Source: Candidatus Kapaibacterium sp.
Lineage (GTDB): Bacteria > Bacteroidota > Ignavibacteria > Kapaibacteriales > UBA2268
Direction: 5' to 3'
Assembly (NCBI GenBank): GCA_937927515.1
Contig: CALBDO010000014.1
Location: forward strand, 1-64,000
DNA: 64,000 nucleotides
Shown here: one piece after another, positions 9,857-21,771 of the stretch
Layout: each line of letters begins with the position of its first letter
Position numbering within the stretch: the stretch's first letter is position 1
Program-made: the position numbers and the translations under genes
The notes under the pieces: generated by a model
What the model saw: only the letters and a program-made list of their open reading frames with translations
Told to the model about the DNA's origin: nothing
Database searches by the model: none

Positions 9857-10348
9857 TTAATTATTTTCCTTGCGTTTTATCAAAACCAATGTTTTCTCTG
9901 CATCGACTTGCTCACCCGGCACGACATTTATTTCTGTAATTATACCTTTTATAGAAGAATAAAGTGTCATTTCCATTTTCATCGCTTCGAGAACCAATAT
10001 TGCAGTTCCTTCATCCACTTCTTGTCCAGTTTCGACTAATATTTTGACAATGCTACCAGGCATAGGAGGTTTGAGAATTTCGATGTCTTTGTTTGTAGTG
10101 TCGTTTATTGTTTCGACCTCGAGTGATTCATCGACCTTTTGGATTGTGAATTGCTCGCCATCGATAAATACATAAACATTTTTGTTGTCATTGGCTAGAA
10201 ATACAGCTTTCTGTTTGCCATCTATTGTGATTTTCAAAATGTTCTCGGTATATTCCTCCAGAGCAAACGAATGATTATGGCTGTCGATTTTCAACTCATT
10301 ATTTGATACATCGATAGCGAATCTTTTCCCTTTGTAATTTAGTTCCAT
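9857..10348 (-). CDS. Biotin carboxyl carrier protein of an acyl-CoA carboxylase
   Basis: The C-terminal 75 residues form a biotinyl domain with the EAMKMEM biotinylation motif preceded by MPGSIVKI. The N-terminal 85 residues form a beta-rich domain resembling the BT (carboxylase-interaction) domain of propionyl-/methylcrotonyl-CoA carboxylase alpha chains. It thus looks like the C-terminal half of a carboxylase alpha chain encoded separately. An AGGAG lies 8 bases before the ATG. It is 9 bp downstream of a biotin carboxylase gene, its obvious partner. The carboxyltransferase subunit is not in the window, so the acyl-CoA substrate is uncertain; propionyl-CoA is favoured by the sucC neighbour. 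Confidence 0.85.
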   Translation of the reverse strand: MELNYKGKRFAIDVSNNELKIDSHNHSFALEEYTENILKITIDGKQKAVFLANDNKNVYVFIDGEQFTIQKVDESLEVETINDTTNKDIEILKPPMPGSIVKILVETGQEVDEGTAILVLEAMKMEMTLYSSIKGIITEINVVPGEQVDAEKTLVLIKRKENN

Positions 10349-10357
10349 AAGACACTC

Positions 10358-11860
10358 CTAATGTTTACCAAGTGCTATTTCCCAATTTCCTAATGTCGAC
10401 CAAGGAGATGGAATTTCTTCTTTTGTTTTTGCGATTGTAGCTGTTTTCCTAACCTTTCCAAATGAAATACTCGCAGCAGCAAGTGCGTATTTCAACAGCT
10501 CTTCCGAAGCAGAGTAACCAGCACCAAAGTGTTTTTCAATGAAATTAGTATAAGTGTTACCCGAAATCCATTCTGGGTGTTCAAGCACTTTTATCATAAA
10601 GCCAATGGAGGTTTTTGTTCCTAAAATCACAGTGTTTTTCAACGCGTTTATCATTCGTAGGCGAGCTTCTTCTCGGTCCCTACCCCATACGATTAGCTTT
10701 GCGAGTATCGGGTCGTAAAAGATAGGAACCTCCGAGCCTGGATATATTCCCGAGTCGAAACGAATTCCCGGTCCAGTTGGTTCTCGCAGGTAGAGAATTT
10801 TGCCACTGGAAGGTAAAAAGTTGTTTTCAGCATCTTCTGCATAAATTCGACACTCAATTGCGTGACCATTTTGTTTCAAGTCCTCTTGTTTAAAAGGTAA
10901 CCGCTCGCCGCTTGCTATCAATATCTGCAATTTTACCAAATCAACACCAGTTGTTAGCTCTGTTATGGGGTGTTCGACTTGCACCCGGGCATTAACCTCG
11001 AGAAAGTAGAAGTTTCCATTTCTATCGAGCAAGAACTCCACTGTGCCAAGATTTGTGTATCCAACTGCCTGAATAGCTCGAACTGCGGTTTCGCCCATAC
11101 GCTTTCGAAGTTCTTGGGTCAAAGCAACCGAAGGAGTCTCTTCGATTATCTTTTGGTGTCTCCTCTGGATTGAACATTCTCTTTCGAAGAGATAGACAGC
11201 ATTGCCATAGTTATCTGCAGCTACTTGAAATTCAACATGCCGTGGCGATTCGATAAATTTTTCTAAGTAAATAGCATCACTTTTGAATGCGGATATAGAC
11301 TCGCGCATAGCCGAGTTGACTGCATCCTCCAACTCATCTTGGCTTCTAACGACACGCATACCCTTCCCGCCACCGCCGTCGGAAGCTTTAACTAAAACGG
11401 GAAAGCCAAGCTCGTTTGCTACTTTACGAAACTCTTCAATTTCCTTGCTCGCTGATTTCATTCCAGGAATGATAGGAACACCAGAATTTATCATAATCTG
11501 TCGGGATTGTACTTTTGAACCCAACAAATGCATCGATTCGGGACTGGAACCTATGAATATTAACCCTGCGTCGCGGACCATCTGGTTGAATTCAGCGCGC
11601 TCGGATAGGAAACCATATCCAGGATGAATTGCGTCACATTTTGTTTTCTTCGCTGCTTCGATGATTGCTTCCATATTTAGATAAGACTTCAAAGGTGGTG
11701 ACTCTCCTATGTGAACTGCTTCATCTGCCAGCAAAGTGTGTAGGGCATTGCGGTCGATATCTGAATAAATAGCGACACTACGAATTCCTAGTTCACGGCA
11801 TGCTTTGATGATTCTGCATGCAATTTCACTTCGGTTGGCTACCAAAACCTTTTTAATCAT
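10358..11860 (-). CDS. Biotin carboxylase subunit of an acyl-CoA carboxylase
   Basis: Biotin carboxylase of 500 residues: it carboxylates biotin on the carrier protein using ATP and bicarbonate. Seen in order: N-domain start KKVLVANRSEIACRII, HPGYGFLSERA, the ATP-grasp glycine loop GGGGKGM, CSIQRRHQKIIEE, and the catalytic segment EVNARVQVEHPITE. That last segment differs from EMNTRLQVEHPVTE of the second paralogue at 55615-57123. About 50 residues extend past the classic AccC end and may contact the separate BT/biotin protein encoded next. Best read as the alpha-N half of a propionyl-CoA-type carboxylase; an acetyl-CoA carboxylase role cannot be excluded. Confidence 0.85.
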   Translation of the reverse strand: MIKKVLVANRSEIACRIIKACRELGIRSVAIYSDIDRNALHTLLADEAVHIGESPPLKSYLNMEAIIEAAKKTKCDAIHPGYGFLSERAEFNQMVRDAGLIFIGSSPESMHLLGSKVQSRQIMINSGVPIIPGMKSASKEIEEFRKVANELGFPVLVKASDGGGGKGMRVVRSQDELEDAVNSAMRESISAFKSDAIYLEKFIESPRHVEFQVAADNYGNAVYLFERECSIQRRHQKIIEETPSVALTQELRKRMGETAVRAIQAVGYTNLGTVEFLLDRNGNFYFLEVNARVQVEHPITELTTGVDLVKLQILIASGERLPFKQEDLKQNGHAIECRIYAEDAENNFLPSSGKILYLREPTGPGIRFDSGIYPGSEVPIFYDPILAKLIVWGRDREEARLRMINALKNTVILGTKTSIGFMIKVLEHPEWISGNTYTNFIEKHFGAGYSASEELLKYALAAASISFGKVRKTATIAKTKEEIPSPWSTLGNWEIALGKH

Positions 11861-12234
11861 TTTGCTAAATGAAAATTATAAATTTTAAATTTACATCAAA
11901 TTATTTTAGAAACAAAATTTAAATGTTTTTTAGGTTTGTAATTGTAGCATTTCATAAGCATTGTAGTTCAATTTATAGTTATTTAGGGACCTTGTAATTT
12001 CTGTGTACAATAAGTTTTTAAATTTTGAATCACCGAGTGTCGGCAATTTTACCTAAGTGTGCCGTAGTTGCAACATTCTTGTGCTAATGCCAGGTACAAC
12101 TAAATTAGCTTTTTTTGTCTATTATAGAAACTTCAATTTATTACGAATTAAGAAATTCCTTTGTAAAAAATTTTTTTGTGTGCAACATATTTTTTGATTT
12201 TAATTTTTAATTTGCAGGTTGGTTATGTTGTTTT
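11861..12234. other. Divergent intergenic region
   Basis: 374 bp of AT-rich sequence separate the leftward carboxylase genes from rightward icd. It must hold both promoters, but no convincing -35/-10 pair, riboswitch or small ORF stands out. A weak CGGCA/TGCCG inverted pair lies near 12040-12065. Confidence 0.5.
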
Positions 12235-13518
12235 ATGAAAGATTTAAAAATGGCTGGTTCAAAAATCACAATGCAAAATGGGAAGCTTGTAGTTCCCGAT
12301 GAACCTATTATTCCCTTTATCGAGGGAGACGGTACTGGTCCAGATATTTGGCGTGCAAGTGTTAGAGTTTTCGATGCAGCAGTGGAAAAAGCTTACAATG
12401 GAAAAAGGAAAATTCATTGGCTCGAAGTTCTTGCTGGTGAAAAGTCTTTTAATTTGAAAGGCGAGTGGTTGCCCCAAGAAACACTCGACACATTCAAAGA
12501 ATACATTGTTGGAATCAAAGGACCGCTGACAACACCCGTTGGCGGTGGTATTCGCTCCTTAAATGTTGCCCTTCGGCAGCTTCTCGACTTATATGTTTGC
12601 CTTCGTCCCGTACGATATTTCGAAGGCGTTCCTTCACCCGTGAAGCATCCCGAGCTAACCAATATGGTAATCTTCCGCGAAAACTCCGAGGATATTTACG
12701 CTGGGATTGAGTGGATGGCTGGTACCCCAGAAGTCAAAAAAGTGATAAAGTTTTTGATGGAAGAAATGGGTGTAACAAAAATCCGATTTCCAGAAACATC
12801 CTCGATAGGAATAAAACCTGTTTCAGAAGAGGGAACGAAACGGATTGCTCGTGCTGCTATAGAATATGCATTAAAAAAGAAGCTACCATCTGTTACATTT
12901 GTCCACAAAGGGAACATTATGAAGTTCACTGAAGGGGCTTTCAAAAATTGGGGATACGATGTTGCCGAGCAAGAGTATAGCGACAAAGTATTTACTTGGC
13001 GCCAATACGACCGCATCAAAGCAGAGAAAGGAGAAGAAGAGGCAAATAGGGTCCAAGCTGAAGAACTTGCCAAGGGCAAGCTTTTGGTGAAGGATTTCAT
13101 TGCAGATGCTTTCTTGCAGCAAATACTTACCCGCCCAAACGATTACTCCGTAATTTGCACATTAAATCTAAACGGAGACTATATCTCCGATGCTGTCGCT
13201 GCAACTGTCGGTGGTATTGGAATTGCTCCTGGAGCGAACATTAATTTCATCACAGGTCATGCCATTTTCGAAGCTACTCACGGAACCGCCCCTAAATATG
13301 CAAATCAAGACAAAGTGAATCCCGGTTCAGTTATTCTCTCTGGTGTAATGATGCTTGAATATTTAGGTTGGCAGGAAGCTGCTGACTTAATCATCAAAGG
13401 TATGGAAAGAACAATCAAACAAAAGCGTGTCACTTACGATTTCCATCGATTGATGGAGGGTGCAACTCTATTGAAGACTTCTGAATTTGGTTCAGCTATC
13501 ATCGAGAATATGGATTGA
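12235..13518 (+). CDS. icd: NADP-dependent isocitrate dehydrogenase
   Basis: This TCA-cycle enzyme converts isocitrate + NADP+ to 2-oxoglutarate + CO2 + NADPH. It follows the bacterial homodimeric Icd type throughout: [33 protein letters not shown] with the Ser that IDH kinase/phosphatase modifies in E. coli, [22 protein letters not shown], and HGTAPKYA, whose Lys-Tyr pair marks NADP preference. The insertion before the [13 protein letters not shown] segment ([12 protein letters not shown]...) resembles the Bacillus/cyanobacterial form rather than E. coli. ATGs at 12235 and 12250 are both possible starts. A terminator follows and the gene is monocistronic. Confidence 0.97.
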   Translation: MKDLKMAGSKITMQNGKLVVPDEPIIPFIEGDGTGPDIWRASVRVFDAAVEKAYNGKRKIHWLEVLAGEKSFNLKGEWLPQETLDTFKEYIVGIKGPLTTPVGGGIRSLNVALRQLLDLYVCLRPVRYFEGVPSPVKHPELTNMVIFRENSEDIYAGIEWMAGTPEVKKVIKFLMEEMGVTKIRFPETSSIGIKPVSEEGTKRIARAAIEYALKKKLPSVTFVHKGNIMKFTEGAFKNWGYDVAEQEYSDKVFTWRQYDRIKAEKGEEEANRVQAEELAKGKLLVKDFIADAFLQQILTRPNDYSVICTLNLNGDYISDAVAATVGGIGIAPGANINFITGHAIFEATHGTAPKYANQDKVNPGSVILSGVMMLEYLGWQEAADLIIKGMERTIKQKRVTYDFHRLMEGATLLKTSEFGSAIIENMD

Positions 13519-13540
13519 TAAGCATTTTTTTGTCCTTTGC

Positions 13541-13602
13541 GGGCTGTCCAGTGAAAATCTAATTAAAAATTGCTGATATTCTTGGTGGACAGCCCCAATT
13601 TT
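13541..13602 (+). terminator. Probable terminator of icd
   Basis: A perfect 10-bp stem, GGGCTGTCCA (13541-13550) and TGGACAGCCC (13586-13595), encloses a 35-nt AT-rich loop and is followed by CAATTTTT. It starts 23 bp after the icd stop. The loop is long for an intrinsic terminator, but position and T-run fit. It shares the GGCTGTC/GACAGCC core with the terminator at 44669-44711. Confidence 0.7.
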
Positions 13603-13745
13603 TCGCAACTAATTTTAAATAATGTGATTTTGTTATAATTCAGAGCATTTGATAATTTTTGACCAGTTCCTTTTAAATCATTTATTCCCATCAACGGGTT
13701 TGTTATAATGATTTTCTCTGGAGGTTGGATTTGTAAATTGGGGTT

Positions 13746-14339
13746 TTATTTGTGATTTGGCCTTTCTATATGACTATTAATTTTATATTTTTCATACACA
13801 TCAAATATTTCCTTACAAAATTCTATCATTTTCAAATCATTTCTCAAAACAGCTTCTTCATAAAGTTTGATAAGAAATCTTTTACCAAACTCTGTCTGAG
13901 AGTAATTTTTCTTTAAAAGATTGTGTTCGGAGCAAAGAGTTTGGCCATTTTCAAGAGTATTGGTACCCCCTTTATCAATGGGAACTTTATGGTCGGCGTG
14001 TATCTCTATGCCGTCTTCTATTCCACGGCCACACACAACACATTTATGCCCATCTCTGCGAAAAATGGCTTCTTTTATTTGTGGGGGAAATTCGGGTAAT
14101 GTTTTACTCTTGGGAGTGTCAATGGAATATTTATAAACCCCTTTTTTCACTTTAATTAATATTCCTTCTTGATGGAGTCTTCTAATTGTTCTCCAGGTAT
14201 CTCTGGGTTTTCTTTTATAAAGTTTAAAGTATTGTTCTTCTACCCAATCTACAACTGGTCCGTGTTGCAAATCTTTATCGGGGTGCATTTGAAAATATTC
14301 TAAAACTAAATCTCTAATTGATTTTTTTAAATTAGACAT
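13746..14339 (-). CDS. HNH endonuclease, probable type II restriction enzyme
   Basis: 197 residues in two parts. The N-terminal 85 residues look like a winged-helix DNA-binding domain (WRTIRRLHQEGILIKVKKGVYKY). The C-terminal part is an HNH/beta-beta-alpha-Me nuclease: CVVCG, then HADHKVPIDKGG with the D-H catalytic pair, then LENGQTLCSEHN, giving a CxxC...CxxH-type zinc knuckle. It shares one base with the stop of the upstream methyltransferase gene (TAATG), so the two are translated together. That coupling, and the family, indicate a restriction-modification pair. The recognition site cannot be read from the sequence. Confidence 0.8.
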   Translation of the reverse strand: MSNLKKSIRDLVLEYFQMHPDKDLQHGPVVDWVEEQYFKLYKRKPRDTWRTIRRLHQEGILIKVKKGVYKYSIDTPKSKTLPEFPPQIKEAIFRRDGHKCVVCGRGIEDGIEIHADHKVPIDKGGTNTLENGQTLCSEHNLLKKNYSQTEFGKRFLIKLYEEAVLRNDLKMIEFCKEIFDVYEKYKINSHIERPNHK

Positions 14340-15142
14340 TAATCAGTTCCTTCGTTAATTTCGAACTTTAGTTGAACTTGCCGTACCTTGTTTACAATTC
14401 TGTTTTTTGCGATTTCACAATATTTCCTATCAATTTCAATTCCTATACCTCTTCTTTTTGTATGAAGACAGGCAATCAATGTAGAGCCACTTCCGAGAAA
14501 TGGATCTAGAACAGTATCGCCGATAAAGGAGAATAGCTTGATGCATCTGAGTGGAAGTTCTACTGGAAAAGGAGCAGGATGACCAATTTTAGTCTTGCTT
14601 TCGCCCATGAATGTCCAAACTCCATTTGTCCACTCAATGAATTCTTCCTTTGTAATGTCCGAAATACCACTTCCACTTTCTTTTTTCCATCGTTTCTTGT
14701 AAAGAATAGCAATCATTTCCACTGGTGCTATCACATATGGTGCAGAAGCAGAAAGCCAGGAACCCCAAGCAGTTCTCCGGGAAATATTTTGTTCATTCCA
14801 CACTATTGAAGAATGATATTTAAATCCAACCTTCTTTGCGATTGAAATAATATCGGCATATACACTTTGTTGTCCCCCTTTATTTTTATCGAGAGGTATA
14901 TTTAAACACATTCTCCCGTCATCTTTCAAAAGTTTGTTTGCCTTGCTTAGCCATATTTCAGTGAATTGAAGGTAAACGTCGTAGGGAATTTTGTCATTAT
15001 ATGCTCCATACTTGATATCAACGTTGTATGGTGGTGATGTTACAATTAAGTCGATTGAATTTTCATCAACGAGGTTGGTTTTTAGAAAGTCATCGTTAAT
15101 TATTAACATTTCAGAAGATTCAAAAAAAATTTTGTCTTTCAT
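14339..15142 (-). CDS. Site-specific DNA methyltransferase (N4/N6 type)
   Basis: AdoMet-dependent amino-methyltransferase of 267 residues with permuted beta-class order. The catalytic TSPPYN motif (residues 35-40) comes first, then a variable target-recognition stretch, then the AdoMet-binding DPFLGSGST motif near residue 212. The (T)SPPY form is common in N4-cytosine enzymes but also occurs in N6-adenine enzymes, so the modified base is open. It is the first gene of the pair with the HNH nuclease and would protect host DNA. Confidence 0.85.
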   Translation of the reverse strand: MKDKIFFESSEMLIINDDFLKTNLVDENSIDLIVTSPPYNVDIKYGAYNDKIPYDVYLQFTEIWLSKANKLLKDDGRMCLNIPLDKNKGGQQSVYADIISIAKKVGFKYHSSIVWNEQNISRRTAWGSWLSASAPYVIAPVEMIAILYKKRWKKESGSGISDITKEEFIEWTNGVWTFMGESKTKIGHPAPFPVELPLRCIKLFSFIGDTVLDPFLGSGSTLIACLHTKRRGIGIEIDRKYCEIAKNRIVNKVRQVQLKFEINEGTD

Positions 15143-15317
15143 ATCATAATTATATTGAAATTAAATTTAATCACTTTTTAGAAAATATCATTAATGCATC
15201 TCAAGTAATCAGTTCAGATGGTAAATAATCCTTGCAGAGATACATAAGAAATTGTGTTACAGTTTTCATTTGTTTTTTTAAAGGAGGATATTCAAAATAA
15301 TCGCCATTACAATTATT

Positions 15318-16478
15318 TTATGCTGGGTTAAGTAAAAAAATCAAAAAGAACAAGCCGAAAGTACTTGCCATAACCCATCGAGCAGTTTTTATATTTGTTG
15401 CTTTAATTTGATGCCAAGCTAAAGCAGTGTAATACATTAATACCCAAATTCCTAATATTAGTATTATTGTCGATAGCGGGTCCAATCGTGAACCAATGTA
15501 ATATTGCATTCCGAATTTGGCAATTGAGCCGTAAACAAGTAGTAGATGTGCCACATAGATGTAAAGGGATTCTTGTCCGCAGAGTTGCAATGCCCTGCCT
15601 ATTCTTTTATCTTTGTACCATTCTTCAACAAGATAAAGCAAAGAGAAAGCAGAGACCGCAGCGGAGAGTCGGAAGAGCACATGGAATGGCGAAACCAGCC
15701 ACCAAGACTTATAACCAGGATAAATGTCGGTATACTCGCGTGTGTAATATAGAACGAACATTAGTATCGTAGAGAAAATGAACAAGTATAGAGAAAGCTT
15801 ACGCTTGTCGTTTGTCTGGAAAAATAAAGCAGTAAAGAAAGCTCCAGCAAAGAAATAGGCACTCCATGGTAGCAAAGGGAACTTAGAAATTGGATACTTA
15901 GCAATCCAGGATGCAAAAAAAGGGTGGAGAAAACTAAATGGGTCGATATCCCACACAAATGGAGTTGTCAGAATTACTATGATTGCTATTAAGCCATAAA
16001 TCCATTTTAATACGCTCAAATTTTTTATTAAAAGTAGCAAAATCAAAGCAAATAAAGAGGAATATACTATTGTTTGAAGAATATCGATTTGAAAAAATGA
16101 AAGCCAGCTTTCCCATCGGAGATACCACATCCTTTGGAACGACATTGTGGGAAAGTGTAGCCAGTAAGCAATAAGAAGTATTAACCCAAGGCGTCGTAGG
16201 TATTGCCAAAGTGGAGGGGCAAATTTACGGTAATCTTCTGCTTTTCTAGTTGCTGCAATCCAAAAGCCCGCCCCGGCACAGAAAAGAAATGTTACCGCAA
16301 CAAATCCATTCGAGACATTGATAATGTTGTATAACCAGCCAGATTTGAAAGATTTTGAAAGCACGACATCAACAACGTGCGTTTCAATCATCCAGAGAAC
16401 AGCAAGCCCGCGTAGAGCATCAATAAAAACATACCTATGCTTCTTTAGAGCTGTGGCTCCAACAACTTCGCTCGACAT
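15318..16478 (-). CDS. Membrane acyltransferase-like protein (DUF1624/COG3503 type)
   Basis: 386 residues with about 10-11 membrane helices. The N-terminus has FIDALRGLAVLWMIETHVVDV, the conserved R-G-L plus histidine signature of heparan-alpha-glucosaminide N-acetyltransferase-like membrane proteins (COG3503), a relative of the acyltransferase-3 fold. It probably transfers an acyl group to an envelope glycan or lipid; the substrate is unknown. It lies 29 bp downstream of the antiporter gene, so co-transcription is possible. Confidence 0.7.
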   Translation of the reverse strand: MSSEVVGATALKKHRYVFIDALRGLAVLWMIETHVVDVVLSKSFKSGWLYNIINVSNGFVAVTFLFCAGAGFWIAATRKAEDYRKFAPPLWQYLRRLGLILLIAYWLHFPTMSFQRMWYLRWESWLSFFQIDILQTIVYSSLFALILLLLIKNLSVLKWIYGLIAIIVILTTPFVWDIDPFSFLHPFFASWIAKYPISKFPLLPWSAYFFAGAFFTALFFQTNDKRKLSLYLFIFSTILMFVLYYTREYTDIYPGYKSWWLVSPFHVLFRLSAAVSAFSLLYLVEEWYKDKRIGRALQLCGQESLYIYVAHLLLVYGSIAKFGMQYYIGSRLDPLSTIILILGIWVLMYYTALAWHQIKATNIKTARWVMASTFGLFFLIFLLNPA

Positions 16479-16507
16479 ATGACCTTCGTTTTATTTATAA
16501 AAGCAAA

Positions 16508-17821
16508 TTAATGTATTAAAAGCAATTGAACAATAATAAAAATCGGAAGCAGAATAATCAAGGAAAACTTATACATATACTCAAGAAAGTGGGGCATTGG
16601 CACTTTCTCGTGCTCGGCGATTGCTTTTACCATAAAATTTGGTCCATTCCCAATGTAAGTCATTGCACCAAAAAATACACAGGCTGTAGCAATTCCTTCG
16701 AGTAGATGCTCAGGTATTCCGCCGATAATAACAGGGTCGTCGAATAGGTGGGGTTGCTGGGTTACAAGACCTTTTGCCAATGAATAAAATGTTACAGCTG
16801 TAGGTGTGTTATCTAAAAAGGAGCTTAGAGCTCCAGAGGCATAGTAAAAGCCTTGTATAGTTGTAAAGCTAAATTCCCGTGCGTGTGTTTCGAGATAGAG
16901 CAAAGCTGGTGTCATAGTTATAAATATTCCCAAGAAAAGATATGCAACCTCTTCTATCGGATGCCAATTGAAACGATTTGCTTCTCGAACATCTTTGTTT
17001 GTAAAAGCTAACGAGAGTACTGCCATTGCAATTATCACTAATTCACGAATATAGGAACTTATGTGATGTGGGTGTATGAAGGAAAAGAAAAGTGGATTTA
17101 TAAAAGCTACCGAAAAAACGACGCCCAGTAGAAAGAGCAGATTAATTTTCCCGCGGATTTTTAAAGGTCTGTATTCTTCTAAATCGAGAATTAAATCCTC
17201 TTTGCTTTCTTTTCGATAAAAGTGTTTCTCGACAAAATAAAAAATTGTAAGCAAGAGCGCGTTGCAGATAAACCATTCTTTGACTAAGTTGAAAAACCAA
17301 AAGAACGGGACACCCCGAAGATATAGCATAAATAATGGCGGGTCGCCTAATGGAGTTAGCAATCCGCCACAGTTTGCAACAGTTGCAATAAAAAATAAAA
17401 CTATATGAGTTTTATGCTTTCTCCTAAAATTTGTCTTCAACAGTGGTCGAATTAACAACATTGCAGCGCCAGTAGTGCCCATAAATGAAGCTAATATTGC
17501 ACCAATAATGAGGAAAAATAAGTTAACTTTTGGCTTTGCTTCCAAATCTCCATCGAGGTAAATTCCCCCTGATATGACAAATAGAGCCCCAAGAAGAATG
17601 ATAAATGGAACATAGTCGAAGAATATGGTATGAACAAGAGCTTCATTTAAATTGTTCACTAATAGCCATACCGTAGTAGGTATTCCTAACACCAAACTTA
17701 CAATCAATTTGTTCCTGTTGCTTTCCCAAAAATGTGGGGTTATCAACGGCAGCAATGCTATTGCTAAAAGCATTAAAATGAATGGTATTGTCGAATAGAA
17801 CGGAATAGACATAAATTCCAT
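16508..17821 (-). CDS. Na+/H+ antiporter-like permease (NhaD/ArsB superfamily)
   Basis: 437 residues and about 11-12 membrane segments. GTTGAAMLLIRP and NCGGLLTPLGDPPLFML are the paired re-entrant-loop signatures of the ion-transporter superfamily that includes NhaD and the arsenite permease ArsB. The second half has the matching FLDNTPTAVTFYSLA motif. It probably exchanges Na+ for H+ across the inner membrane. The start was set at the ATG at 17821, because the longest frame would run through the start of the divergent PLP-binding protein gene at 17868. A start three codons later at 17812 is equally possible. Confidence 0.75.
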   Translation of the reverse strand: MEFMSIPFYSTIPFILMLLAIALLPLITPHFWESNRNKLIVSLVLGIPTTVWLLVNNLNEALVHTIFFDYVPFIILLGALFVISGGIYLDGDLEAKPKVNLFFLIIGAILASFMGTTGAAMLLIRPLLKTNFRRKHKTHIVLFFIATVANCGGLLTPLGDPPLFMLYLRGVPFFWFFNLVKEWFICNALLLTIFYFVEKHFYRKESKEDLILDLEEYRPLKIRGKINLLFLLGVVFSVAFINPLFFSFIHPHHISSYIRELVIIAMAVLSLAFTNKDVREANRFNWHPIEEVAYLFLGIFITMTPALLYLETHAREFSFTTIQGFYYASGALSSFLDNTPTAVTFYSLAKGLVTQQPHLFDDPVIIGGIPEHLLEGIATACVFFGAMTYIGNGPNFMVKAIAEHEKVPMPHFLEYMYKFSLIILLPIFIIVQLLLIH

Positions 17822-17867
17822 AAATTTACTTTTTGTAAAAAAGTCAAATATACAATTTCTTTGTGAA

Positions 17868-18587
17868 ATGGACATTAACTACTCAAAAGATACTTTGCAA
17901 AAAAGATATCAATATATACTCGAGTCAATTGAGAATAAAAAAGCAAAGCTTGGAATAACAAGAGAGATTAAAGTTGTTGCTGTGAGTAAAACTCATCCTG
18001 TTGAAGCGATAATTAATGCTATCGAGATTGGAATCCTTGATATTGGTGAGAATTATGTCCAAGAGATGAAATCAAAATTTGAGCAAATAAATTCTCTTTG
18101 CAAGTCACAACCATTATGGCATTTCATTGGTCATTTGCAGACGAATAAGGTTAAGTATATCGCACCCTTTGTTCATTTGATACATTCTTTGGATTCTCTC
18201 AATCTTGCCACAGAGGTCGAAAAACAAGCTCGAAAATACAACAGGGTATTAGATGTGCTTATACAAGTGAATACCTCGGGCGAATTATCGAAATTTGGAT
18301 GCAAACCAGAGGAAACATTGCAATTAATTTCTAATGTTTCTCAATTTCCTCACATTCGCATTCTCGGTTTGATGACCATTGGAAGTTTTTCCACAGATGA
18401 AGTTATAATTCGGCGTGAATTTCAAACATTGCGAAAACTATTAGAAGAGGCACAAAGAGCCTTCCCTAAATTGCATCTCAAGGAATTGTCCATGGGTATG
18501 ACAAATGACTATTTAATTGCAATTGAAGAAGGGGCAACAATTCTTAGAATTGGAACTGCTATCTTTGGAGAGCGACACTACACTTGA
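17868..18587 (+). CDS. YggS/PROSC family pyridoxal-phosphate homeostasis protein
   Basis: A single-domain type III-fold PLP-binding protein of 239 residues with no known catalysis; family members buffer PLP and affect amino-acid homeostasis. The PLP-lysine motif VAVSKTHP, the GENYVQEM segment, WHFIGHLQTNK, and the C-terminal SMGMTNDYLIAIEEG with LRIGTAIFG are all present. It is divergent from the antiporter gene and its 3' end overlaps the convergent radical SAM gene by 10 bp. Confidence 0.93.
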   Translation: MDINYSKDTLQKRYQYILESIENKKAKLGITREIKVVAVSKTHPVEAIINAIEIGILDIGENYVQEMKSKFEQINSLCKSQPLWHFIGHLQTNKVKYIAPFVHLIHSLDSLNLATEVEKQARKYNRVLDVLIQVNTSGELSKFGCKPEETLQLISNVSQFPHIRILGLMTIGSFSTDEVIIRREFQTLRKLLEEAQRAFPKLHLKELSMGMTNDYLIAIEEGATILRIGTAIFGERHYT

Positions 18588-19450
18588 TTGTAAATGTATT
18601 GGGGATTCCAAAATCCCTTAGACTTTGCATACTCTACGTAATATTTATATTCCTCCGAGATAATCCCCCTACTAATTCTTGGGTACTGATATGCATGATA
18701 GCGCGGGTAATATTGGTCCATCAAGTTAAGGTAAACATCTGTACCGAGATTCGCGGCGATGAAATCGATAATTTCAGTAGTATCGGATTGGTTCTCGGGC
18801 AAAATTAAATGTCGAATAATTAAACCTCTTTTGGCAATTCCATTGCGTACAACCAAATTCCCAACTTGCTTGTACATTTCAATTAAAGCGGCAGAAGCAT
18901 AGATAAAATAATCAGGAGCTTCGGTATAAATTTTACTTTTCTCTGGGTCGATGAATTTTATGTCTGGCATGTAAATATCAATTAGTCCATCCAGAGCTTT
19001 CAAAGTATCTACCTTGTCGTATCCGCTTGAATTGTAAACTATTGGAATTGCCAATCCCAAACTCCTTGCTTCGACAATTGCTTTTGCTATTTGTGGAGCA
19101 TAGTGAGTTGGCGTTACAAAATTTATGTTATGACATCCAATTTCTTGCAACTTCAACATTACGTCGACAAGCTCAGAGAGGTCGTATTTTCTCCCTTCCC
19201 GGCAATGGCTAATGGAATAGTTTTGACAAAATACGCAAAGAAGATTGCAACCGGAGAAAAAGATTGTTCCGGAACCGAAAAAGCCAACAAGCTCGGGTTC
19301 TTCCCCAAAGTGTGGTCCGTACGAAGCGATGGTTAATTCTGAAGTCATGCCACAAATACCCACCTCACCTTTAAGTCGGTCGACATTGCAAGAGTGCGGG
19401 CATATATCACAATTACGAAGTTGATTGAATAGTTTATCAATCTGGTTCAT
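18578..19450 (-). CDS. Radical SAM protein, PflX/COG1313 type
   Basis: 290 residues. The N-terminal cysteine set CDICPHSC...GICG is followed by the radical-SAM cluster motif CNLLCVFCQN, preceded by GSGTIFFSG. This architecture matches the COG1313 family of pyruvate-formate-lyase-activase-like proteins, whose substrate is generally unknown. The last 120 residues hold LILPENQSDTTEII and LMDQYYP, both typical. The start was chosen at 19450, since the upstream extension is a non-conserved hydrophobic run. Confidence 0.85.
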   Translation of the reverse strand: MNQIDKLFNQLRNCDICPHSCNVDRLKGEVGICGMTSELTIASYGPHFGEEPELVGFFGSGTIFFSGCNLLCVFCQNYSISHCREGRKYDLSELVDVMLKLQEIGCHNINFVTPTHYAPQIAKAIVEARSLGLAIPIVYNSSGYDKVDTLKALDGLIDIYMPDIKFIDPEKSKIYTEAPDYFIYASAALIEMYKQVGNLVVRNGIAKRGLIIRHLILPENQSDTTEIIDFIAANLGTDVYLNLMDQYYPRYHAYQYPRISRGIISEEYKYYVEYAKSKGFWNPQYIYNQV

Positions 19451-19582
19451 AAAAAACAAATTAATAAAACTTTGTAAATGGACCAAAAAGGACTTCTCGA
19501 ATGAAGTGTAAATTTAATCACTGCGACGAGTTGATTTTATTACAGCAGAAAAATCGACTTTTAAATATCGAACAATTTTAGT

Positions 19583-21739
<2,157 letters not shown>

Positions 21740-21771
21740 CTATTGAAAATCAAAAGTTTTAAAATTTCAAG

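Noticed and set aside
12696..13100. 134-codon minus-strand frame inside icd
   Set aside because: Antisense shadow; Ser/Phe-rich as expected from the reverse of coding sequence.
15280..15287. AAAGGAGG Shine-Dalgarno-like string on the plus strand
   Set aside because: No start codon at usable distance and no frame follows; it lies between two minus-strand genes.
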